In this document: positions 9,221 to 17,758 of the stretch, piece after piece
How the letters are laid out: every line of letters begins with the position of its first letter
Numbering within the stretch: position 1 is the first letter of the stretch
Origin: JBBROS01 sp965260935
GTDB taxonomy: Bacteria > Pseudomonadota > Alphaproteobacteria > Acetobacterales > Acetobacteraceae
Direction: 5' to 3'
Assembly: GCA_965260935.1 (NCBI GenBank)
Contig: OZ253374.1
Coordinates: 434,001-498,000 of the forward strand
Length of the DNA stretch: 64,000 nucleotides
Notes under the pieces: generated by a model
What the model was told of the DNA's origin: nothing
Database searches by the model: none
What the model saw: only the letters and a program-made list of their open reading frames with translations
Translations under genes and position numbers: made by a program

Positions 9221-10575
9221 TGTTCCAGAAGATCCTCATCGCCAACCGCGGCGAGATCGCGGTCCGCATCCAGCGCGCCTGCCGCGAGCTCGGCATCCCC
9301 ACCGTCGCCGTCCATTCCACCGCCGACACCGACGCCATGCACGTCCGCCTCGCCGACGAGAGCGTCTGCATCGGCCCCCCCGCCGCCCGCGACAGCTACC
9401 TCCACGTCCCCTCCATCCTGTCCGCCGCCGCCGTCACCGGGGCGGATGCCATCCACCCCGGCTACGGCTTCCTCAGCGAGAACGCCGCCTTCGCCGAGAC
9501 CGTCGAGGCGCACGGCATCACCTTCATCGGCCCGTCCCCCGCCCACATCCGCACCATGGGCGACAAGATCGCCGCCAAGAACGCCATGGCCTCCATCGGC
9601 GTCCCCCTCGTCCCCGGCTCGAACGGCGGCCTTGCCGACTTCGCCCAGGCCCAAGCTATCGCCGCCGAGATCGGCTACCCCGTCCTGATCAAGGCGGCCG
9701 CGGGCGGCGGCGGCCGCGGCATGAAGGTCGCCCAATCCGCCGCCGACCTCGAATCCGCCTGGACCGTCGCCCGCACCGAGGCCCGCACCGCCTTCAACGA
9801 CGACACCGTCTACCTCGAGAAATACCTCGGCCGCCCCCGCCACATCGAGCTGCAGATCCTCGCCGACAACCACGGCAACGTCGTCCACTTCGGCGAGCGC
9901 GATTGCAGCCTGCAGCGCCGGCACCAGAAGATGCTCGAAGAGGCCGGCTCCCCCGCACTCACCGCCGCCGAGCGCGACAAGATCGGCGAGACTGTCACGC
10001 AAGGCCTCAAGCAACTCGGCTACCGCAACGCCGGCACGCTGGAATTCCTCTACCAGGACGGCCAGTTCGCCTTCATCGAGATGAACACCCGCCTGCAGGT
10101 CGAGCACCCCGTCACCGAGATGCTCTGCGACGTGGATCTCGTCCGCGAGCAGATCCGCATCGCCGCCGGCCAGCCCCTCGGCTACGGGCAGAAAGACATC
10201 CCCTTTCGCGGCCACGCCATCGAATGCCGCATCAACGCCGAAGACCCGGACAGCTTCATGCCCACCCCCGGCGCCGTCGACCTGTTCCACGCCCCGGGCG
10301 GCCTCGGTGTCCGCGTGGACAGCGCGCTCTACGCCGGCTACGTCGTCCCGCCCTACTACGACAGCATGGTCGCCAAGCTGATCGTCCACGCCCCGTCCCG
10401 CCCCGAAGCCATCGCCCGCATGAGGCGCGCCCTGTCCGAGTTCGCGATCCAGGGCATCAAGACCACCCTCCCGCTCCACCGCCGCATCCTCGAAGCCGAG
10501 CCTTTCGTCACCGGCGATTACACGATCCACTGGCTCGAACGCTTCGTCGCCGGCCATGCCCGCGCAAACCCTTGA
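9220..10575 (+). CDS. accC: Acetyl-CoA carboxylase, biotin carboxylase subunit
   Basis: A 451-residue ATP-grasp enzyme that carboxylates biotin on AccB. Visible family blocks: KILIANRGEIAVRI at the N-terminus, HPGYGFLSENAAFA, the glycine-rich ATP loop KAAAGGGGRGMKV, the RDCSLQRRHQKMLEEAG block, and FIEMNTRLQVEHPVTE. The length is standard. The start is a GTG overlapping the accB stop codon (TAGTG). Confidence 0.96.
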   Translation: MFQKILIANRGEIAVRIQRACRELGIPTVAVHSTADTDAMHVRLADESVCIGPPAARDSYLHVPSILSAAAVTGADAIHPGYGFLSENAAFAETVEAHGITFIGPSPAHIRTMGDKIAAKNAMASIGVPLVPGSNGGLADFAQAQAIAAEIGYPVLIKAAAGGGGRGMKVAQSAADLESAWTVARTEARTAFNDDTVYLEKYLGRPRHIELQILADNHGNVVHFGERDCSLQRRHQKMLEEAGSPALTAAERDKIGETVTQGLKQLGYRNAGTLEFLYQDGQFAFIEMNTRLQVEHPVTEMLCDVDLVREQIRIAAGQPLGYGQKDIPFRGHAIECRINAEDPDSFMPTPGAVDLFHAPGGLGVRVDSALYAGYVVPPYYDSMVAKLIVHAPSRPEAIARMRRALSEFAIQGIKTTLPLHRRILEAEPFVTGDYTIHWLERFVAGHARANP

Positions 10576-10686
10576 TGCAAGCGGGCCGGGGCTATGCTAA
10601 GATGGTCCTGCCCGAGCAGCAGCGGGACGCAACAGCCGGCGTCGCCGGGCAGAAGGGACGGGTAAGCGTGTCGCATCTCAGGCCCC

Positions 10687-11358
10687 ATGTCGCGCCGTAC
10701 GATTGAGGTCACGCCCGAGCTGATGCTCCGGGCCTACCGCGTCGGCCTGTTCCCCATGGCCGAGACCCGTCGCGGCCAGCGCCTTTACTGGCTCGACCCG
10801 GAGCAGCGCGGCATCCTGCCGCTCGACGGCTTCCACCTGCCGCGCCGCCTCATGCGAACCGTCCTTTCCGGCCCCTTCACCGTCACCGCCAACCGCGCCT
10901 TCGCCTCGGTGATCTCCGGGTGCGCCGCCGCCGGGCCGGGGCGGGAGGACACCTGGATCAACAGCGACATCGAGCGCCTGTTCCAGGAGCTGCACCGCCA
11001 GGGCCACGCCCACTCGGTCGAATGCTGGCAGGACGGGATGCTCGTCGGCGGCCTCTACGGCGTTTCCCTGGGCGGCGTCTTCTTCGGCGAGAGCATGTTC
11101 AGCACCGCCCGCGACGCCTCGAAGGTCGCCCTGGTCCACCTCGTCGCCCGCATGAGGCTCGGGGAATACGCCCTGCTCGACACCCAGTTCGTCACCAGCC
11201 ACCTCGCCCAGTTCGGCGCCGTGGAAATCCCCCGCGACGCCTACAAGGCCCTGCTCGCCACCGCCGTCCAGCGCCCCGCCGTCTGGATCTCCGACCCGGA
11301 CCCCGCCGACCTCCAAGCCGAGATCCGCGCCCTTTACCGCCCGGCCCTCGCCCTATGA
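10687..11358 (+). CDS. aat: Leucyl/phenylalanyl-tRNA--protein transferase
   Basis: A 223-residue Aat that adds Leu or Phe to N-terminal Arg/Lys of proteins, making them substrates for ClpS/ClpAP (N-degron pathway). Recognised blocks: LMLRAYRVGLFPMA near the N-terminus, YWLDPEQRGILPL, WINSDIERLFQELHRQGHAHSVE, GGLYGVSLGGVFFGESMFS and LLDTQFVTSHLAQFGAVEI. Length is normal. A 111-bp gap separates it from accC. The next gene starts at its stop (ATGA). Confidence 0.95.
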   Translation: MSRRTIEVTPELMLRAYRVGLFPMAETRRGQRLYWLDPEQRGILPLDGFHLPRRLMRTVLSGPFTVTANRAFASVISGCAAAGPGREDTWINSDIERLFQELHRQGHAHSVECWQDGMLVGGLYGVSLGGVFFGESMFSTARDASKVALVHLVARMRLGEYALLDTQFVTSHLAQFGAVEIPRDAYKALLATAVQRPAVWISDPDPADLQAEIRALYRPALAL

Positions 11359-11942
11359 CCGCCCGCAGCACGCTTGCCGCCGCAGCCGCCCTGCTGCTCA
11401 CGGCCGCCGCTCCCCCGCTGCCGTCCGGCCCGACGCAGCCCCCGCCGAACCCGACGCGCGACGCCCTGATCGCCTACCGCATCGTCCCCGCCGCCGGCGA
11501 GGCCATCAACGCCAGCGTCGCCATGCGCGCGGGCGGCAAAGGCTTCCGCATGGACCTGCCCGACCAGACCTACATCCTCGCCGAGCCGGCCATCCACACC
11601 ATCCTCATGGTCGTCCCGCTCGAGCGCACCGTGCTCGACATGCCCTGGACCGACGGCCCGCAAACCCTGTTCCTGATCGACGACCAGCAGCAGTTCGCCA
11701 AGAAGAACGAGACCAGCGTCGCCGGCCTGCGCTGCACGGTCTGGGAAGCCGAGGGGAAGCACGCGAGCCTCTGCGTCACCAACTCCGGCCTCATCCTCCG
11801 CAACGAATCCGAGGACGATCAGGGCCGCCGCAACCTGGTCGAGGCGACCGCCGTCCGCTTCCAATCGCTCCCTCCTGCGGCCTTCGCCGTCCCGCCCGGC
11901 TTCGAGAAGCTGTCCCCGCTTCCCCCGGCGCTCGTTCCATGA
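11355..11942 (+). CDS. Exported protein, first of three tandem paralogues (DUF4412-like)
   Basis: A 195-residue predicted periplasmic protein with a signal peptide (about residues 1-20). The mature part is beta-rich with a 'YRIVPAAGEAINASVAMRAGGKGFRMD' type start and one Cys pair in VAGLRCTVWEAEGKHASLC, then a C-terminal FAVPPGFEKLSPLP. The next two genes share the pattern: signal peptide, VAG(L/I)xCTxWxx...C and a Pro-Pro-Gly-(F/Y) ending. Similar proteins carry DUF4412 or outer-membrane carrier-like folds; the function is unknown. The start overlaps the aat stop by 4 nt. Confidence 0.72.
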   Translation: MTARSTLAAAAALLLTAAAPPLPSGPTQPPPNPTRDALIAYRIVPAAGEAINASVAMRAGGKGFRMDLPDQTYILAEPAIHTILMVVPLERTVLDMPWTDGPQTLFLIDDQQQFAKKNETSVAGLRCTVWEAEGKHASLCVTNSGLILRNESEDDQGRRNLVEATAVRFQSLPPAAFAVPPGFEKLSPLPPALVP

Positions 11943-12523
11943 CCCGGCCCCGCCTCATCCTCCTGCTCGCCGCCGTCCCGCTCGCCGCCGCGGCCCCCCC
12001 TTTGCGGCAGCCGGCCCGGGATGTCGCCGTCACCTACAAGGTCGATGGCCCGGCCCTGAGCCTCATCCCCGGCGGCCTGCCCGGTCCCGTCCGCCTGTTC
12101 TGGGACGCCGCCCAGCGCCGCGTCCGCGCCGAAGCCGAGGGCCGCGGCCAGATCGCCATCGTCGGCATCGCCAGCCGTTCCGGGCAACTGATCGACACGA
12201 GCCTGCGCCTCGCGATCCCGTTCTCCATGCGGGCCAGCGACCTCCAGCCGCTCACCCTGGCCGGCGCCAAGCTCCAGCCAACCGGCCAGCAAACCGTTGC
12301 CGGCCTGCAATGCACCAGCTACCGCGTCGAAAGCGGGTATGGCCCAGGCTCCATTTGCCTGACCGGCGACGGCGTCCCGCTCCAGGGGCAAGGCCAGGTC
12401 CAAGGGAAATCCGGGCGCTTCACCGCCACTGCCGTCGAGTACGGCAAGCTCTCGCCAACCCTTTTCGCCGTCCCACCGGGCTTCATCGACCTCGGCGGCG
12501 GCCCGAAGCAGCCCGCCCCATGA
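11939..12523 (+). CDS. Exported protein, second of three tandem paralogues
   Basis: A 194-residue paralogue of the genes on both sides. The signal peptide is MTRPRLILLLAAVPLAAAA. The mature part begins with a 'DVAVTYKVDGPAL' strand and holds the paired Cys in VAGLQCTSYRV...SICLTGDG, ending FAVPPGFIDLGGG. The Cys pair may form a disulfide in the periplasm. It overlaps both neighbours by 4 nt (ATGA), so the three are almost certainly made together. Confidence 0.72.
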   Translation: MTRPRLILLLAAVPLAAAAPPLRQPARDVAVTYKVDGPALSLIPGGLPGPVRLFWDAAQRRVRAEAEGRGQIAIVGIASRSGQLIDTSLRLAIPFSMRASDLQPLTLAGAKLQPTGQQTVAGLQCTSYRVESGYGPGSICLTGDGVPLQGQGQVQGKSGRFTATAVEYGKLSPTLFAVPPGFIDLGGGPKQPAP

Positions 12524-13059
12524 AGCCGATCCTCGTCGCCGCCCTGCTTTGGCCCGCCATCGCCGCGGCGCAGGATCGCCCGCCCGCCTTGCCAACCCGA
12601 GACGTCGACGTCACCTACCAATCGGGAACCGGAGCCAAAGCGGTGCAACAACGGTCGCGCTTCTCCGCCGAACTGCAACGGTCGCGCCTCGACACGCCGA
12701 CCCCGGGCGTCTACCTGATCGTCGACTACCGCGCCCACGTCATGCAAGCCGTCAACGACGCGGCCCGCGGCGTGCTCGACATGCAGGCCCCTGCCCAACT
12801 CCCGGGGGCCGTCCCTGACGCAACCTTCACCCGCCGCGGCGAAGACGTGGTCGCCGGCATTCCCTGCACCGAATGGGAAACCAAGGACACCGCCGGCCAG
12901 CTTACGCTCGCCTGCTTCACCGCGGACGGCGCCATGCTCCGCGCCCGCCGCGGCAGCCAGGTTCTCGCCACCGCCGTCAAGGTCGCCTACGGCCCGCTCG
13001 ACCCGGCCTTGTTCACGCCGCCGCCGGGCTACGAACACCTGGCCCCGGCCAATCCATGA
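12520..13059 (+). CDS. Exported protein, third of three tandem paralogues
   Basis: A 179-residue paralogue with a signal peptide ending near AIAAAQ. 'RDVDVTYQSGTGAKA' corresponds to the first strand of the second paralogue. The Cys pair is in VAGIPCTEWETKDTAGQLTLACFT and the end is FTPPPGYEHLAPANP. Of the three it shows the plainest DUF4412-like layout. The downstream MsrQ-like gene begins at its stop codon, which couples this periplasmic group to a membrane redox protein. Confidence 0.72.
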   Translation: MKPILVAALLWPAIAAAQDRPPALPTRDVDVTYQSGTGAKAVQQRSRFSAELQRSRLDTPTPGVYLIVDYRAHVMQAVNDAARGVLDMQAPAQLPGAVPDATFTRRGEDVVAGIPCTEWETKDTAGQLTLACFTADGAMLRARRGSQVLATAVKVAYGPLDPALFTPPPGYEHLAPANP

Positions 13060-14321
13060 GGGAAGCGGCACGTTGCCACACCCCCTGGCGTGCCTACCTT
13101 CCCTGGACCGACAAGCGCGGCCGTTTCGATACTCTCCGCGCCGTCGCGTTCGCCCTGATCGTCGCCCCGGGCCTGTGGACCGCCTACCGCTGGGCCACAA
13201 ACGACCTCGGCGCACGCCCCGTCAACGCCGCCATCCACAGCACCGGCTACTGGGCCATCTGGTGGCTGATCGCGGCCCTCGTCGTCACCACCTTCAAGGC
13301 CCTCGCCTGCAAGCCCGGCGTCGTCGTCCTGCGCCGCATGATCGGCCGCGCCGCCCTCGGCTACGCCGGCATCCACCTTGTTCTCTACATGCAGGACCAG
13401 AACTGGCGCTGGCTCGCCATCGTGAGCGAGATCGTGGAGCGGTTCTATCTCACCATCGGCTTCGTCGCCCTGCTCGGCCTTGTCGTCCTCGGCGTCACGT
13501 CGAGCGACGGGTGGGCCCGCACCCTGGGCCGCAACTGGAAACGCCTGCACCGCACCGCCTACGCCATCACCGCGCTCGGCCTGGTCCACTATCTGCTGCA
13601 GGTGAAGCTGGACGTTTCCATGCCCATGCTGGCCGCCGGCATCTTCACCTGGCTCATGCTCTGGCGCGCCCTCCCAAACGGTCGCGACCGCGAAACGGCG
13701 CCCTTGCTCGGCATCAGCCTGGCCGCCGCGGCGCTCACCGTGGCCTACGAATACGCCTGGTACCGCTTCGGCACCGCCGTCGACCCGGTCCGCGTCGTGC
13801 TCGGCGAGCTGAACGTCAGCTTCGGCCTCCGCCCGGCCGGGCAGGTGCTGATGCTCGGCCTGCTCGCCACCGCCGCCGCCGAACTCCGCCGCATCGGCAT
13901 GGGCCGCTACGGCAACACCCTCGCCTACACCGTCGGCATCTACGCCCTCGGCGGCCTGGTCGACGAAGCCGTCGCTTTCTTCGCCGGCTGGTACATGGAC
14001 GACATCGTCCCGGCCGGCCTGTCCGCTACCGGCCTCGACATCATCTGGGTCTCGCTGTTCGCCCTGCTCGGCTACGCCCGCTGGACCTTGCGCGGGCAAT
14101 GGCAACGCCACCTGGTCGATGCCGCCTGGCTCGCCTGCATCGCCTACAATCTTGTCCTGCTCGCCATGGGCAGCCCGAGCATCGGCTCGACCTTCGCTGC
14201 GGTCATGGTCGGCCTGAGCGCCCTGCTCGGCCAGCGCCTGTGGCTCGTCTCCCGGCAAGCCGCGTTGCTGGTTCTGCCGGTTGCCGCCCTGTTTGCCTAC
14301 GAGGCCGCGAACCTGATGTGA
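13056..14321 (+). CDS. msrQ: MsrQ-like heme membrane protein with an extra C-terminal membrane domain
   Basis: A 421-residue polytopic protein. The first about 215 residues match MsrQ (YedZ), the heme b quinone-linked partner of the periplasmic methionine sulfoxide reductase MsrP: NAAIHSTGYWAIWWL, IGRAALGYAGIHLVLY, RFYLTIGF, WKRLHRTAYAITALGLVHYLLQVK, with likely heme His in several helices. Ordinary MsrQ is about 200 residues. Here roughly 200 further residues with five or six more membrane helices follow. No msrP is next to it; upstream are three exported Cys-pair proteins. The start overlaps the previous stop by 4 nt. The MsrQ assignment of the first half is good; the second half is unassigned. 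Confidence 0.78.
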   Translation: MREAARCHTPWRAYLPWTDKRGRFDTLRAVAFALIVAPGLWTAYRWATNDLGARPVNAAIHSTGYWAIWWLIAALVVTTFKALACKPGVVVLRRMIGRAALGYAGIHLVLYMQDQNWRWLAIVSEIVERFYLTIGFVALLGLVVLGVTSSDGWARTLGRNWKRLHRTAYAITALGLVHYLLQVKLDVSMPMLAAGIFTWLMLWRALPNGRDRETAPLLGISLAAAALTVAYEYAWYRFGTAVDPVRVVLGELNVSFGLRPAGQVLMLGLLATAAAELRRIGMGRYGNTLAYTVGIYALGGLVDEAVAFFAGWYMDDIVPAGLSATGLDIIWVSLFALLGYARWTLRGQWQRHLVDAAWLACIAYNLVLLAMGSPSIGSTFAAVMVGLSALLGQRLWLVSRQAALLVLPVAALFAYEAANLM

Positions 14322-14325
14322 CCGC

Positions 14326-14793
14326 TCACCCCAGCGCCTTCGCCGCCCGCAGCACCTCCGCCGCATGGCCCGGCACCTTCACCTTGCGCCAAACCCGCGC
14401 CACCGTGCCGTTCTTGTCGATCAGCACCGTGCTGCGGTCGATGCCCATATACGTCTTGCCATACATCGACTTCTCCCCCCATGCCCCGTAGGCCTCGACC
14501 ACCCCGCCGTCCGGGTCCGACGCCAGCGGGAAGCTCAGCCCATACTTGCCCGCGAACGCGTCGACCGCCTTCATCGGGTCCTTCGAAACCCCGATCACCG
14601 CCACCCCGGCGTCGCTCAACTCCGCCAGCGTTTCCTCGAACGCCTGCGCCTGCTTGGTGCAGCCCGGCGTATCGGCTTTCGGGTAGAAGTACAGCACGAA
14701 CGGCGTTCCCTTCATCGCCTCCAAGCTCACCGTCCGGCCATCGCTCGCCGGAAGGCTGAAGGGGGGTGCCGCGTCGCCAACGTCCAAGCTCAT
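14326..14793 (-). CDS. bcp: Peroxiredoxin of the Bcp/PrxQ type
   Basis: A 155-residue thiol peroxidase that would reduce peroxides in the cytoplasm. The peroxidatic Cys lies in PKADTPGCTKQAQAF (near residue 46). The second Cys five residues later, present in many PrxQ proteins (CTxEAC), is absent (Gln-Ala-Gln), so this is a 1-Cys type or uses another partner. It ends 5 nt from the convergent msrQ-like gene, and its start overlaps the glnE stop by 4 nt, so it is the second gene of a glnE-bcp operon. Confidence 0.92.
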   Translation of the reverse strand: MSLDVGDAAPPFSLPASDGRTVSLEAMKGTPFVLYFYPKADTPGCTKQAQAFEETLAELSDAGVAVIGVSKDPMKAVDAFAGKYGLSFPLASDPDGGVVEAYGAWGEKSMYGKTYMGIDRSTVLIDKNGTVARVWRKVKVPGHAAEVLRAAKALG

Positions 14794-17678
14794 CCGATCT
14801 CTCCGACCCGCCGGTTGAATATCGAGCGCACCGCCTGCGCCGCGGCGTCGAGCCTGCCATCCAGCCCGGCCAAGTCAAGCGCCTCGCCTGTAACGACGCC
14901 CGCCGCGTGCAGCAAGGCCGTCGCCGCTGCCGCCGGCAACGCCGCCGCCCCGCGCCCGACCGTGATGCGGACCATGCTCTGCACCGTCCGCCACAACAGG
15001 TCCGCCCGGATCAGCGCCTCCGCCTCCTCCGCGGGCAAGACGCCCGCCGCCGCAAGCCCGCGGAGCGCCCGTTCCGTGTTCTGGCCACCCGGCACAGGCC
15101 CATGCGCGAGTTGCAGCGCCTGGGCCACGAACTCCACCTCCATCCCCCCGCCCGGGCGCATCTTCACGTCCCAAGGCCCGGCTGGCGGAAGCTCGCGCAG
15201 CAGCCGGCGCCGCATCTCCACCGCATCGGCCCGCACCTGCGCCGGGTCGGCCGATCTGGCCAAAGCCGTCGCGACCGCCCGCTCCACCCGCCCCCGGATC
15301 GCCGGCCGCCCCGCCACGACCCGCGCCCGGGTCAGCGCCATCCGTTCCCATGTCCAGGCGCTCTCGGCCTGATACCGCTCGAACCCGGCCAGCGACACCG
15401 CCACCGGCCCCTTGTTGCCCGAAGGCCGCAAACGCATGTCCACCGCATAGAGCGGCCCATCCGCGCCCGGCGCCGTCAAGGCCGCGACGAACGCGTGCGC
15501 CAGACGGATGAACCACTGGCTTGCCGCCAGGCTCCGCCCGCCCGTGCTCTCCGTCACGCCCGGCGGATGCGTGTAGACCAGCATCAGGTCAAGGTCCGAC
15601 CCCGCCATCATCTCCTCGCTGCCAGCCTTCCCCAGCGCCACGACGGCCACGTCTCCGCCGCGCACCCGCCCGAAACGGCGCCCGTGCTCCGCCATCACCG
15701 CGGGCAGCAGTGATTGCAACGCCGCGTCCGCCAGCGCCGACCGGGCGAAGCCGGCCGCATCGACGCCGATCGCCCCGTCCAACTGCGCGCAGCACAGCCG
15801 GAACTCCTCTGCCCTGACCAAGCGGCTCGTGATCGCGATCACGTCCTCCAGCGCCCGGGCGTCCCCGAGTTGCCGCCGCAGCATCTCCGCCGGCGCCGTC
15901 TCGTCCGCCGGGCCCAGCAATCCCTCCAGCGCGCTCGGCACCCGCGCCAGATGGTCGGCCAGCATCGGCGCCGCTCCCAGCACGCCCGCGACCCGCTCCA
16001 GCACTGGCGGGTTCCGCTGGAACATCGACAATAACTGCACGCCCGCCGGCTGGCGCGAAAGCATGGCATCGAACCGCATGAACGCCGCGTCCGGGTCCGC
16101 CTGCCGCCCCAGTGCCGCGAGCAGTCCCGGCAGCACGCCATCCATCAGCTCCCGCGCTCGGCTCGACCGCAGCGCCCGCAGCCGCCCGGCCTGCCATCCC
16201 CTCAGCGTCGCGATGATCCCCTCGACGTTATGGAACCCCATGCCCCTAAGCCGCTCCACCGTCGGCTCCGGCAAGTCCGGCCCGGCCAAATCGATCGGCG
16301 CCGTCCCGCGCGCGTCCGGCACCGTCTCGAACACCGCCGCGTAGCGCGCCCGCACCCGCCCCATGTGCCGCGCCAGCAGCGCCGCCATCGCGCCGGCGTC
16401 CGCGCATCCGAGGAAGGCCGCGAAGCGCTCCAGCTCGTCCGCCTTCTCCGGCAAGGCGTGCGTCTGCCGGTCCGCCACCATTTGCAGCCGATGCTCGGCC
16501 CGGCGCAGCAGACGGTAGGCCACCGTCAGCTCCGCCGCCGCCCGCCGCCCCAACCGCCCGGCACGGACGAGCCGTTTCAGCCCGCCCAGCGTCGTCGCGT
16601 CCCGAAGCGCCGGGTTCCGGCCGCCCCAGACGAGTTGCAGCGTTTGCACGGCGAACTCGATTTCCCGGATTCCCCCCGGCCCTAATTTCACGTCGAGCCC
16701 GGCCATTCCCGCCGCCGCTTCGCCCGACGCGAACCCGCGATGCGCATCGATCCGCCGCTTCATCGCGTGCAGGTCCGCGATGGCCGCGAAATCCAGCTGC
16801 CGCCGCCAAACGAAGGGCCGGATCGCCGACAGGAACGCGTGCCCCCGCGCGATGTCCCCGGCCACCGGACGCGCCTTGGTCATCGCCGCCCGTTCCCAGT
16901 TCTGTCCCAGGCTCTCGTAATATCCGAGCGCCGCGGGCAGGCTGACCACCGGGGGCGTGGCCGCCGGGTCGGGCCTGAGGCGTAGATCGGTGCGGAAAAC
17001 ATAGCCGTCCGCGTCCCGCGCTTCCATCATAGGCACCAAAGCGCGCGCGATCCGTGTAAAGGTTGCGCCGAGAGTTTCGGGGTTGGGATGCGCGTCCGGG
17101 TCATACAGCAGCACGAGGTCGATGTCGCTCGAGTAGTTGAGCTCGCAGGCGCCCAGCTTGCCCATCCCCAGCACGATCAGGCCGCAGCCCTGCTCCGGCT
17201 TGCCCGGGTCCGGCAACGACAAGGCCCCGCCGCGATGCGCCGTCAGCAGCAGGTGCGAGAGCGCGAGCCGCAGCGCCGTTTCCGCCAGCGCCGCCATCGC
17301 GGCCGTCACCTGCGCCAGCCCCCACGCGCCTCCGATGTCGGCCAGCGCCGCCGCCAGGCCGACGCGCCGCTTCGCCACCCGCATCGCCTTGGCGACCTGC
17401 GCCCGCGGCCCGGCCGGATCGACGGCTGCCAGCGCCGCCAGGGCTTCGCCGACCACCGGGTCCGCCCCGTGCGCCATGACCGACACGGCGCAGCCATGCT
17501 CGCGTATGGCGAGGTCCGACAGGTATGGGCTGCCGCCGCCCACTGCCCGGAGCATCGCGAGGCCCGCTTGCGTTTGTGCGAGCGCCTGCGCCTCCGCGCC
17601 CTGCGCCGCGAACCGCTCGATCAGCCGCTCCGCCGCGGCTGGGTCAGCCGCACGCGGCCATGTGCTGTCATCAACCAT
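14790..17678 (-). CDS. glnE: Bifunctional glutamine synthetase adenylyltransferase/deadenylyltransferase
   Basis: A 962-residue GlnE controlling glutamine synthetase by adding or removing AMP in response to PII. Both nucleotidyltransferase domains are intact: the N-terminal deadenylylation domain with GMGKLGACELNYSSDIDLV and the C-terminal adenylylation domain with ALGKAGSEEMMAGSDLDLM. Between them lie conserved blocks such as LGPGGIREIEFAVQ and a second RPGGGMEVEFVAQ. The ATG at 17678 (MVDDSTWPRAADP) is preferred over an in-frame ATG at 17735, because the latter would place the start in the 27-bp tandem repeat and overlap the next gene's leader. The length is normal. Confidence 0.94.
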   Translation of the reverse strand: MVDDSTWPRAADPAAAERLIERFAAQGAEAQALAQTQAGLAMLRAVGGGSPYLSDLAIREHGCAVSVMAHGADPVVGEALAALAAVDPAGPRAQVAKAMRVAKRRVGLAAALADIGGAWGLAQVTAAMAALAETALRLALSHLLLTAHRGGALSLPDPGKPEQGCGLIVLGMGKLGACELNYSSDIDLVLLYDPDAHPNPETLGATFTRIARALVPMMEARDADGYVFRTDLRLRPDPAATPPVVSLPAALGYYESLGQNWERAAMTKARPVAGDIARGHAFLSAIRPFVWRRQLDFAAIADLHAMKRRIDAHRGFASGEAAAGMAGLDVKLGPGGIREIEFAVQTLQLVWGGRNPALRDATTLGGLKRLVRAGRLGRRAAAELTVAYRLLRRAEHRLQMVADRQTHALPEKADELERFAAFLGCADAGAMAALLARHMGRVRARYAAVFETVPDARGTAPIDLAGPDLPEPTVERLRGMGFHNVEGIIATLRGWQAGRLRALRSSRARELMDGVLPGLLAALGRQADPDAAFMRFDAMLSRQPAGVQLLSMFQRNPPVLERVAGVLGAAPMLADHLARVPSALEGLLGPADETAPAEMLRRQLGDARALEDVIAITSRLVRAEEFRLCCAQLDGAIGVDAAGFARSALADAALQSLLPAVMAEHGRRFGRVRGGDVAVVALGKAGSEEMMAGSDLDLMLVYTHPPGVTESTGGRSLAASQWFIRLAHAFVAALTAPGADGPLYAVDMRLRPSGNKGPVAVSLAGFERYQAESAWTWERMALTRARVVAGRPAIRGRVERAVATALARSADPAQVRADAVEMRRRLLRELPPAGPWDVKMRPGGGMEVEFVAQALQLAHGPVPGGQNTERALRGLAAAGVLPAEEAEALIRADLLWRTVQSMVRITVGRGAAALPAAAATALLHAAGVVTGEALDLAGLDGRLDAAAQAVRSIFNRRVGEIG

Positions 17679-17703
17679 CGTAGCCCAGGGTGCGGCCCGG
17701 CCT

Positions 17704-17757
17704 CGCGCCGCGTCAACACGCCGCCCGTGACGCACCGCGTCAACACGCCGCCCGTGA
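17704..17757. repeat. Two tandem 27-bp repeats between divergent genes
   Basis: CGCGCCGCGTCAACACGCCG... at 17704-17730 is repeated at 17731-17757 with one difference (26/27). The copies lie in the gap between glnE and the AsmA-like gene and end directly before its ATG at 17759. They may be a slippage product or a duplicated regulatory site. Confidence 0.75.
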
Positions 17758-17758
17758 A

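Noticed and set aside
17704..17757. CRISPR-like repeat
   Set aside because: The two units are directly adjacent with no spacer and no cas genes are present.
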